DNA from: an uncultured Acidimicrobiales bacterium
Lineage (GTDB): Bacteria; Actinomycetota; Acidimicrobiia; Acidimicrobiales; SZUA-35
NCBI GenBank assembly: GCA_938002965.1
Contig: CALKZY010000030.1
Location: forward strand, 62,001 to 126,000
Direction: 5' to 3'
Length of the DNA: 64,000 nucleotides
The notes under the pieces are model-generated. The model did not search any database. It saw nothing but the letters and a program-made list of their open reading frames with translations, and was not told where the DNA came from. This document shows positions 26,264-33,629 of the stretch, piece after piece (the first letter of the stretch is position 1; the number at the start of each line of letters is the position of its first letter). The position numbers were made by a program, and so were the translations under genes.

Positions 26264-27289
26264 TTAGTCATCGGTCAGCCGGTATTCGACGAGGCGGACG
26301 GCATTTGCCTCGACGAATTCCCGTTCATACTCACGGTAAATCTTGTCGTAGAGCTCGAACTCGTTAAACCACATGCCGTCGCATTCGTAAACAGCAAGTG
26401 CCAGTTCGATCTCTCTGGCCTGGACACCTTTCAGCTTCTCGCGCTGACTGGCAGTGAGCGGCTCAAGTCCAGAATAGGTCTCTTCTTCGTCTTCCGAGTC
26501 GGAGTACTCAATACCTTGTATCTCAAGTACTTCGGCTTGGATCCGTCCGGTTGCATCGTCCAGAGAAGCGAAGTCGAAGCCTGCTTCCTGGACACATCGT
26601 CGAGTGTCGGCTTGGAAGTCGATCATTCGCCTATCTGCCTGCGCCCGTTCGTCCAATTCGCGGAGTTCTGTACCGAACTCGGCGATGAAGTCGGTGTCGA
26701 TCGGGTCGTAGGCCGCAGCATCGGCTCTCTCGGTGCAGTCTATTCGAGCATCGTTATAGCCAATCTTTTCCACTTCAGCAAGAGAATTGAAGTAGCTGTA
26801 ATTTGGATCATCTAGCGGTTCGCCTATTGGCTCGCTGCCACGTAGGCCCGGCCCAACTTGCGCCGCTGTGAAGCTCGTGGTTGAGAGTGCGAATCCCCAT
26901 TCCTCCACCCATTCGCGAGTAGCCTGTTGTGCCCTCTCCAGATCTCTCTCGGATTCTTGAGATTCAAAGGAGTTTTCGAAGTAGTCAAAACCCTCGTTGC
27001 GCATACAGGGAGCCATGACTTCCTGAAAAGCGTTGTGCGCGGCTTCACCCGGTTCGTCATAACCCAGAAATTCCGAAAGCGGCAGGCCTTGACCGACTGT
27101 GTCTTCCGAATCATTGTCTTCTACTTCTTCTGAAGGAGTCTCCTGCACCGGAGTGTCAGACAGTTCCGACTGCAGTTTGTCGGTACGTTGCTCCGGGTGC
27201 GTCTGACCGTTCGCGCTCAGACTTCCCGGGCTACACGAACTGAATAGTAGGACGCAGATCACGACTACGATCAACCTGGAATTGGTCAT
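26264..27289 (-). CDS. Acidic lipoprotein of a local three-member family (intact copy)
   Basis: 341 residues from ATG 27289, chosen because it directly precedes a clean lipoprotein signal (LIVVVICVLLFSSC). An acidic Ser/Glu/Asp linker (about 40-75) leads to LSEFLGYDEPGEAAHNAFQEV and three Cys blocks: CMRNEGFDYF, RRCVQEAGFDF and ALAVYECDG. The C-terminus is helical (REYEREFVEANAVRL). The Cys blocks recur in the broken copy at 29556-30511 and more loosely in 30701-31738. No known family recognised. The base composition is visibly richer in A/T than the flanking operons. Confidence 0.8.
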   Translation of the reverse strand: MTNSRLIVVVICVLLFSSCSPGSLSANGQTHPEQRTDKLQSELSDTPVQETPSEEVEDNDSEDTVGQGLPLSEFLGYDEPGEAAHNAFQEVMAPCMRNEGFDYFENSFESQESERDLERAQQATREWVEEWGFALSTTSFTAAQVGPGLRGSEPIGEPLDDPNYSYFNSLAEVEKIGYNDARIDCTERADAAAYDPIDTDFIAEFGTELRELDERAQADRRMIDFQADTRRCVQEAGFDFASLDDATGRIQAEVLEIQGIEYSDSEDEEETYSGLEPLTASQREKLKGVQAREIELALAVYECDGMWFNEFELYDKIYREYEREFVEANAVRLVEYRLTDD

Positions 27290-27337
27290 GAGCGGAACCG
27301 TCGAACAAGATAAACTAGCCGTTTTCATCACCAAAGG

Positions 27338-27676
27338 CTAATATTGACTCGAGGATTGCCAGTACTGATTCGTGTGAATATAGTCATGACACTCACCAGC
27401 CACGGTCCCAGAGCTTGAACCACCACATAGCCGCAAGTATTTTGAGTACACCATCAGGCCCCAGTCGTTATTTGCCTTCACATCTTGCGCACTTGAGACC
27501 TTCGTGTAGCCTCGCCTTTTCCCTTCTGCTAAGCGGGTGTCATCCAGCCAATATTTGCTGTTAGCGGCCCAAAGTTGGCCATAGCTGTGCGTGACTGCAG
27601 CGGACTTGGGGGATAGCCAATACTGGCGTCGGCCAGTCGGAAATTCTGACGGCCCCGAATACTCAAAATTGACTAG
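27338..27676 (-). pseudogene. Start-less 112-codon aromatic-rich reading frame
   Basis: The minus strand is open from just inside TGA (27677-27679) to TAG (27338-27340) with no ATG, GTG or TTG near its start. The predicted peptide has three (Q/K)YW blocks (RRQYWLSP, NSKYWLDD, TNQYWQSS) and many Gly, Ser and Tyr, like an exported domain. It lies upstream of the intact lipoprotein on the same strand, and its 5' side abuts the ATPase gene. It may be the 3' remnant of a gene truncated when that gene arrived. No family recognised; chance is not excluded. Confidence 0.35.
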
Positions 27677-27689
27677 TCACATCGACTAG
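27673..27689. promoter_or_regulatory. Palindrome upstream of DUF4143 ATPase
   Basis: CTAGTC (27673-27678) and GACTAG (27684-27689) are perfect inverted arms with a 5-bp spacer, ending 9 bp before the ATG at 27699. The position suits an operator or a start-site element of this single gene. No protein partner is evident. Confidence 0.45.
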
Positions 27690-27698
27690 AATTGTCGT

Positions 27699-28961
27699 AT
27701 GGCTGTTCTGGTCCGTGGAGTTGAACCCGTTCTGCACGCACGATTGAAGCGGCACAAGGTTGTTGTGCTTGAAGGGGCTCGTGCGGTTGGTAAGACGACG
27801 GTGTGCCGCCGCCTGGTCGGTGATCTCGGCGGCACCTATTTCGATCTGGCCGACCAGGCGACACGGCAAGGTTTTGAGCTAGACCCGGAAGCGTTGTTGC
27901 TGGGGGCCGACACGCCGGTTGTGGTCGACGAGGCCCAGCTGATCGAGTCCCTCCCGCTGGCGGTCAAGCGGGTCGTCGACCGGCGGGACGGCAACGGTCA
28001 GGTGTTGCTGACCGGATCGAGCCGGATCTCTCGTGGTGCTCTCGGCGGCTCGGACCCTCTGGCCGGTCGGGCGTCTCGAGTGGCCATGTACCCGATGACG
28101 GTCGGCGAGCGTGCGGGGCATCCAGTAAACGTGCTTGGTGGCTGGTTCGAGAGTTCTCCGAAACCCGCCGGGTCCACCGAGGTTCCGCACACAGAGGTGG
28201 TTTGGCGAGTCCTTCAAGGCGGACTACCCGGTACTGCACTCACCCAACCGAACGAGACCACCAATGACGAGTGGTGGTCGCTGGCCGGTGAGGTCATGCC
28301 GGCGTATGTTGAGTCAGCCCTGTCGTTGCTTTACGGAAAGTATGACGCCGACCGGCGCCGCCTGACCCGTGCGATTCAGTATCTGTCTGCCAACCCGGCC
28401 CAGATACTGAACGTGTCCCGGGTGGCCAACGAGCTGGAGATCAGCCGTGACACCGCTCGCCGGTACATCGAACTGTTGGCCGACTCGATGCTGGTGCACG
28501 TGTTGCCAGGCGAACGGCCATCTGCTCACAAAACGTTGACCGCCCACCCGAAGCTCGTCGTATTCGACACCGCATTCGCCGCCTGGGCGGCCAGGGTTCC
28601 ACCGGGAGAGCTGCTGCTCAACGGCCTGGTGTGGGGTGGCCTGGTGGAAAACGCCGTGGCCCTCGAGCTGTTGGCTCAAGCGTCGTGGTCGTCACCATCA
28701 ATATCAGTGGGACACTGGCGCCAGGACGCCGACGAGATTGATCTAGTGCTAACCGGCTCCGACGGCAGGTTGGTGGGCGTCGAAGTGAAGGCGGCAACAA
28801 CAGTGTCCAACCGGGACAGTAGTGGGCTGCGAGCTCTTGAACGCCGAGTTGGTGACCGGCTACATCTGGGAGTAGTGATCTACCGGGGTTCGGTCACCTA
28901 TCAGATGGACGACGGCATGTGGGCGGTACCGCTGACAACACTTTGGGAACCGGCCACGTAG
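27699..28961 (+). CDS. AAA-type ATPase with DUF4143 and nuclease-like C-terminus
   Basis: 420 residues. Walker A LEGARAVGKTTVCRRL near 25, Walker B TPVVVDEAQLIE near 68, sensor VLLTGSSRIS near 105. A helical middle has a winged helix (NVSRVANELEISRDTARRYIELL) that begins DUF4143, followed by PKLVVFDTAFAAWAA. The C-terminus DEIDLVLTGSDGRLVGVEVKAA has the D-x(n)-E-V-K pattern of PD-(D/E)xK nuclease-like folds. Such ATPases occur singly, spread between genomes and have no settled function. It stands alone between relics, in the island flanked by a hyuB duplication, which fits transfer. Confidence 0.88.
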   Translation: MAVLVRGVEPVLHARLKRHKVVVLEGARAVGKTTVCRRLVGDLGGTYFDLADQATRQGFELDPEALLLGADTPVVVDEAQLIESLPLAVKRVVDRRDGNGQVLLTGSSRISRGALGGSDPLAGRASRVAMYPMTVGERAGHPVNVLGGWFESSPKPAGSTEVPHTEVVWRVLQGGLPGTALTQPNETTNDEWWSLAGEVMPAYVESALSLLYGKYDADRRRLTRAIQYLSANPAQILNVSRVANELEISRDTARRYIELLADSMLVHVLPGERPSAHKTLTAHPKLVVFDTAFAAWAARVPPGELLLNGLVWGGLVENAVALELLAQASWSSPSISVGHWRQDADEIDLVLTGSDGRLVGVEVKAATTVSNRDSSGLRALERRVGDRLHLGVVIYRGSVTYQMDDGMWAVPLTTLWEPAT

Positions 28962-29341
28962 CAGAGCGGGCGCCTGACATTGAACGGCCCGGCGTGATAT
29001 GACAGAAGCCGTGAACCAGGGTTCAAATCAAGGTGTGTTAAGCGAGGCCAAGCGGTCCGACGTTGAGCGTTAGCTGCTGGCCTGCGGCCGCCACGGCCGG
29101 ATCGGGGCCCGATACGGGTCGAGAGTGCCTCGATCGCGCCGGAGACCGGTGAAGAAGAGGCTCCTTCATCGAACCGGGACACGGGCTCCTTCGGAGGCAC
29201 ATCCCCGGTTGGGAGCGAAGAGGTCATGGAACAGTCGTCTGGCCAGGAGTCCTCCGAGGAACAGTTATCCGACCCGCGTTTGACTACCGAAACAACCGCA
29301 CTGCGAACGACGACCACCGTGCCGGCCACGGAGTCATCCAC
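28962..29341. other. Unassigned stretch with Ser/Thr/Glu-rich plus-strand frame
   Basis: From about 29085 to 29341 a plus-strand frame encodes a low-complexity acidic, Ser/Thr-rich peptide (GEEEAPSSNRDTGSFGG, later TTETTALRTTTTVPATESS). That is the composition of the linkers in the lipoproteins around it. No good start or signal peptide is seen, so it is probably a relic linker. At its end it runs into the hyuB relic in another frame. The opposite-strand frame at 28901-29347 is judged a shadow. Confidence 0.35.
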
Positions 29342-29548
29342 CACCACGGCGACGGTGCCCCCGGCAAGGTGTACCTGGACGACGGCACCCCGTTCCGCTC
29401 CAAAGGCAAGCAGATCATCCCGCCCGAGCGTCGCCTGATCCTTGAGCTCCCCGGCGGCGGCGGTTTCGGCCCGCCGTCCGAGCGGGACCCCAAGGCGGCC
29501 GCCAACGATCGCAAGCAGGGCTATGGCACGTATGCTTCAGGTCGGTAG
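29342..29548 (+). pseudogene. Relic of a second hyuB 3' end
   Basis: 69 codons, without a start, reading HHGDGAPGKVYLDDGT to NDRKQGYGTYASGR and a stop. It matches the last part of the intact HyuB (from GDGAPGKVYLDDGTSF) almost residue for residue, while many third codon positions differ. That pattern suggests the copy diverged while still under selection, then lost its 5' part. It is followed 7 bp later by the end of the broken lipoprotein on the opposite strand, mirroring the intact order at 26048-26264. Confidence 0.85.
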
Positions 29549-29555
29549 GGTCGAA

Positions 29556-30511
29556 CTACCGATCACTCAAACGATACTCGGCTAGGCGTAGAGCATTCTG
29601 TTCTATGAATTCACTCTCATACTCATAGGTGACAGAGCGAATGAGATCGTATAGGTTGGACTCCATTCCACCACAGTCTTGAACGGCGAGCGCAAGTTTG
29701 ATCTCTCGCTCTTGAATGTCGGCAAGCTTTTCACGCTGCCGTTGATCCAGTACGGGGAGCCCCTTGTATCCCTCGTCTTCAGCTTCGGACTCAGAATATT
29801 CAACTTCTTGAAGATTGGTGATCTCCGACTGGATCATGTTGTATGCGTCTTCGATTGTCGTGTACTGAAAGCCAAGCTCGTTGACACATCGAGAAACGTC
29901 GTTCTCAAAATCAACGATTCTCGGATCGGCCAAGACCCTCTGGTCAAGTTCGAAGATATCGTCGCCGAACTCGTCAATGAATAGATAGTCGACCGACTCA
30001 CCGTAAGCCGCCGTAGACGCTTGCTGTGAGCATCCGTCGGCACCGTCTCGAGCGTCAAAATACGCGAATCTTTCGGGATCAGAGAGGGAGTTGAAGTACT
30101 CATAATTGGGGTCCTCGGCTGGCGCGGCTAGCGGTTGAGTACCGCGAAGATTCGGCCCAATCTGCTCAACGTCTCGTGATAGTCAAAACCCAGATCTCGC
30201 ATACATTGCGCCACCACTTCTTCATATCTGTAGTGCGATGTTTCAAGAAATTGGCTCGACGCGTCATATCCAAGGAAATCGATCAGGGGTGATATCTCCT
30301 CTTCTTCTTGCCGATTTGGCACCTCGCCCACGCCTGATTGTGATTCTGCTTCCACGCCATCTTGATCGGTTGTAGGGACCGACGTACTACCTACCGGTGC
30401 TGTGATCTCGTTTTGTTGGCCGCAAGATGAAACCAGAATCAAACTGGTACGTAGCAAGACAAGAGTCCTGTGGCATCTCTTCATTGGAGAGAGAGGGATA
30501 TTGATGTGCAT
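29556..30511 (-). pseudogene. Broken paralogue of the acidic lipoprotein
   Basis: Two frames together make a relative of the protein at 26264-27289. The N-terminal frame (30511 down to about 30180) has signal LILVSSC, LIDFLGYDAS and CMRDLGFDYHET, then shifts. The C-terminal frame (about 30182 down to 29556) has QIGPNLRGTQPL, EDPNYEYFNSL, VSRCVNELGFQY, ALAVQDCGG and EYRLSDR. Compared with the intact copy, about 40 codons between GFDY and GP-x-LRG are missing and the frame changes at that point: one frame-shifting deletion near 30180. A TTG at 29933 could start a fragment but is unlikely to be used. A hand count of 30061-30120 gives 30 G+C of 60. Confidence 0.85.
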
Positions 30512-30700
30512 TTTCTGTGATTTCCGCCTGTCCGTGACTCAACCGCGGCTACCTGTAAACGTCGCCGCAGGTAGCCTCAGTTGTCGAGCGATGAGTGTTA
30601 AGGGTCCTCCAGGCCGGGCAATCTACCGCTTTTGATGAGTGGCTGGAGGCCACGTACTCGTCGACGGTCCCGCCAGATCGCACGATGATGACAAGCGAGG

Positions 30701-31738
30701 CTATTGCTTCCGTTGCTCGCCCATGAGCAACGAGATCCGGTCGAAATTGTCGTCCAGCCAGCCTTCTTCCGCCGCATACACTGCTTCGCGGACGCGCTCG
30801 GCAAGCATGGTCTGCTCGGAGCATGAGGCGTCGGTGTTCGCCAGCTCCTGTTCCTGTTGAGCCAGAGAGTCCAGCCGGTTCGACAGATCCTGCAACGTGC
30901 TGTCGGGCACGTTGCCCCCGTTGTACAGAACCTCATCCGCTTGAGCAAGTGCTTGCTCCAACGGTGCTGCCAGTTCATCCATGTAACGGTCTGTGGCTAG
31001 CGGCTCGGCCAGGCTGTACCCGTTTTCAGCCATGCAGCGGCTCCAGTCGGTAGCGGCGGCGAGCGCCGGCTCTGACATTTCGGCGGTGTGCCGCAGCTCG
31101 AGTACCTCGCCGGCGATGAGGGGCGGCAACTCGAATGGAGCTGTGTCGCCATCTGCACTGTCTGATGCGAGGTCATTGCATTTGGCCATGGCTGGCCCAA
31201 CGGCAGCCACTTCGGCGTCGGTCAACGTCGGGCTGTTCGAGCTGAGCTGCGGAGGGTCGACCGGTTGCCCTAGCTGCTGATACCGAAGCACCTCGAGCAG
31301 CCCTCGCATCCTGAGCGTGAACCCGTAACCCATCATCCTCAATCGGGCTCCGTCGTCGCGCGACAGCATGTCCTCCGGTGTCGCCGTCGGGTGGGCAAAG
31401 GGTTCTCGAAGATCGCCGAACCCTTCCTCGGTCATGCAGGTGTCGAACACCTCGGCTCGCAGAGCCTCGCGCTCGTTGTAGGCCGCAGACGCCGGAACCG
31501 GATCAACTTCGAAACCGAGGGCTAGTTCGATCGGTGAGCGTTCAATCTGACTTGCGCCCTGCCGAGCCGGTATCTCCGCAGTCGGGAGACCGAAGTCGTC
31601 AACCGAGATCTCGTTAGCGGGCACGCCGACAACTGTCTCCGCCTCGGTAGATGCAGCACCATCGGCGGAGCATGACACACCAACGGCAGCCAACACAGTG
31701 AAGAAGAATCCGATCCGCCCCGACCAATCCACCGCCAC
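30701..31738 (-). CDS. Lipoprotein, distant member of the local Cys-block family
   Basis: 345 residues, GTG start. Signal with lipobox GVSC (residues 19-22). The mature part is helical and acidic with blocks CMTEEGFGDL, WSRCMAENGYSL and a later DASCSEQ. These line up with CMRNEGFDYF, RRCVQEAGFDF and the third Cys of the neighbouring lipoprotein. Overall similarity is low but the order and spacing of Cys-x3-G-(F/Y) blocks match. A disulfide-stabilised helical domain exposed outside the membrane is a reasonable inference. Function unknown. Confidence 0.75.
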   Translation of the reverse strand: MAVDWSGRIGFFFTVLAAVGVSCSADGAASTEAETVVGVPANEISVDDFGLPTAEIPARQGASQIERSPIELALGFEVDPVPASAAYNEREALRAEVFDTCMTEEGFGDLREPFAHPTATPEDMLSRDDGARLRMMGYGFTLRMRGLLEVLRYQQLGQPVDPPQLSSNSPTLTDAEVAAVGPAMAKCNDLASDSADGDTAPFELPPLIAGEVLELRHTAEMSEPALAAATDWSRCMAENGYSLAEPLATDRYMDELAAPLEQALAQADEVLYNGGNVPDSTLQDLSNRLDSLAQQEQELANTDASCSEQTMLAERVREAVYAAEEGWLDDNFDRISLLMGEQRKQ

Positions 31739-31874
31739 AGTGTATGACTCTGACTCAACCGGTCGACACGCTCATCGACTCGACCCCTATGGTTGAAGTC
31801 TCCGTTGGCTGCTGATCGACCATCCGTCGATCGACTAGTCATTGATTAACAACGTTGATTGAGCGAGGCGTCAC

Positions 31875-32495
31875 GTGAGAAGACTGTCCAACCGAATCGC
31901 CGGACTGTCCACCGGGTTGTTCACGTTGTTGGGCGTGGTCGTCTTCGCCGCCTTCATCATCTGGGTTCTGCCCGATCAGGCGGCTCGGGCCGAAGCGGTC
32001 ACCGGGGATGCCGGGTCGCCCGACACCTCGTTCTTCTACCCACCGTCCGAGCTGTATGACATGGCCGAGGCCTACGGCGAGGACGGTCGCAGCCAGTACG
32101 TTCGGGCCCGGTACACCTTCGACGTCATCTGGCCGTTGGCCTATCTGCTCTTCCTGGCCACGGCCATCAGCTGGGTGTTCCGTCGGGCCTTCGCCGCCAA
32201 CAGTCGCCTGCAGCTGGCCAACCTGCTACCGGTGGCCAGCGTCGTGTTCGACTACCTGGAAAACGCGGCGGCGTCCATCGTGATGATCCGCTTCCCGGCC
32301 ACCACCCCGGTAGTCGACTGGCTGGCCACGGTCTTCACCATGACAAAGTGGATTTTCGTGCAGGGCAGCTTTGGGGTCCTGCTTGTCGGCCTGGCCGTTG
32401 GTGCCGTCCGGTGGCTGCGAAAGCGGGGGAACGCCACAAACGGTGGCACGATGGAGCAGAATTCGTTGACGGCAAACACTGACGATGAACAGTGA
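31875..32495 (+). CDS. Four-helix membrane protein of unknown function
   Basis: 206 residues, GTG start. Four hydrophobic segments: LFTLLGVVVFAAFIIWVL, WPLAYLLFLATAISWVF, a central LANLLPVASVVFDYLENAA and a last GSFGVLLVGLAVGAVRWL. The loop between helices 1 and 2 has FFYPPSELYDMAEAYGEDGR. I recognise the general pattern of small actinobacterial membrane proteins but no named family. It ends 31 bp before the LLM oxidoreductase and may be co-transcribed. Confidence 0.75.
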   Translation: MRRLSNRIAGLSTGLFTLLGVVVFAAFIIWVLPDQAARAEAVTGDAGSPDTSFFYPPSELYDMAEAYGEDGRSQYVRARYTFDVIWPLAYLLFLATAISWVFRRAFAANSRLQLANLLPVASVVFDYLENAAASIVMIRFPATTPVVDWLATVFTMTKWIFVQGSFGVLLVGLAVGAVRWLRKRGNATNGGTMEQNSLTANTDDEQ

Positions 32496-32526
32496 TCGTA
32501 AACAACAACCACGAAACAGGTAACCC

Positions 32527-33393
32527 GTGAAGATCTCCCTCTTTGACAGCACAAACAACATCGACGATGCGGTGGCCAACGCGTCGAAGGCCAACGATCT
32601 CGGGTATCACCGTTACTGGGCGCCGCAGATCATGAACGCCGACCCGATCTCGATCTTGTCGGTTGTCGGGCGGGAGGTGCCTCGCATTCTCCTCGGCACG
32701 TCGGTGGTCGCCATGCACACCACGTTGCCGCAGACCCTGGCTCAGCAGTCGTTGACCATCAACAACATCAGCGGCGGTCGATTCACCATCGGACTGGGCA
32801 CCAACCACGAGCCAGTGCTGGAGATGGTGTACGGCGTGCCGTGGCGCAAGCCCTACACCCACATGGTCGAGTACCTCGATGCGCTCATCCCGCTGCTCAA
32901 CGACCAGCGAGTGGTGACCGAAGGCGAGTTTGTCACCGCCCGTACCGGCATCAACGTCAAGGCCGACCCGGCCGGGGTGATGCTGGCCGCTCTCGGTCCC
33001 AAGATGTTGAAGCTGGCCTCCGAACGCACCAATGGCACCATCACCTGGATGACCGGGCCGGCCACCATCGGCGAGCACATTCGCCCCAACATCGGAGCTA
33101 CTGCCCAGATCGCCGCCGGTGTCGGCATTCAAGTGACCGACGATGTCGAAGCCGCCCGGGCTCAGGCCAACACCGACCTGGAAATCTACGGAACGCTGCC
33201 GTCTTACCGGGCGATGCTCGACCGCGAAGGAGCAGCCAACCCCGGAGACCTGGTGCTCATCGGCGACGCCGACACAATTCGCACCGGACTTGAGGCCTAC
33301 AAGGCCGCCGGTGCAACCGAATGCGCATTGAACATCCTGGGCGATAAGGAAGCAGCGTGGGAAGCCGTGGCGCCGCTCGGAAGCGAAATCTAG
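32527..33393 (+). CDS. LLM-class F420-dependent oxidoreductase
   Basis: 288 residues, a short luciferase-like TIM barrel. Opens MKISLFDSTNNIDDAVANA; typical GGRFTIGLGTNHEPVLEMVYG near 80 and LAALGPKMLKLASERTNGTITW near 155. In actinobacteria this subgroup generally uses coenzyme F420, which is the likeliest cofactor here. Substrate unknown. Confidence 0.88.
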   Translation: MKISLFDSTNNIDDAVANASKANDLGYHRYWAPQIMNADPISILSVVGREVPRILLGTSVVAMHTTLPQTLAQQSLTINNISGGRFTIGLGTNHEPVLEMVYGVPWRKPYTHMVEYLDALIPLLNDQRVVTEGEFVTARTGINVKADPAGVMLAALGPKMLKLASERTNGTITWMTGPATIGEHIRPNIGATAQIAAGVGIQVTDDVEAARAQANTDLEIYGTLPSYRAMLDREGAANPGDLVLIGDADTIRTGLEAYKAAGATECALNILGDKEAAWEAVAPLGSEI

Positions 33394-33629
33394 GAGTTCA
33401 ACTTCTTGGAGTCCGAATGTTCTGGGCACGATCGGGAATCCGATTGCTGTTCCTAGTAGAGGCGCGTACCCGCCGACTGGACGTCGAGTTTTCTCGGAAC
33501 CTGTTTGACGTCGGCGGCGTTTAGTGGATGTCGGTCCGATGGTCGAGCTGCGTTTCGATCAGCGACCGACTCCATTATTGGTACGCGTTGCGTCGCCCTC
33601 AATGGTGGTGACGAGATCGGAGAAAGACT

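Noticed and set aside
26054-26815. A 253-codon plus-strand frame
   Set aside because: It runs antisense to the intact lipoprotein at 26264-27289, which has a clear lipobox and a homologous relic. The plus frame looks like a shadow.
29010-29035. GGTTCAAATC, resembling a tRNA T-loop
   Set aside because: The flanking bases do not pair as a T-stem and no acceptor, D or anticodon arm can be drawn around it.
28901-29347. 148-codon minus-strand frame across the ATPase end
   Set aside because: It overlaps the 3' end of the ATPase and the hyuB relic in antisense and shows no domain; composition fits a shadow of the Ser/Thr-rich plus frame.
29834-30103. 89-codon minus-strand frame
   Set aside because: The homologous lipoprotein frame covers the same bases in another phase with clear residue matches, so this one is spurious.
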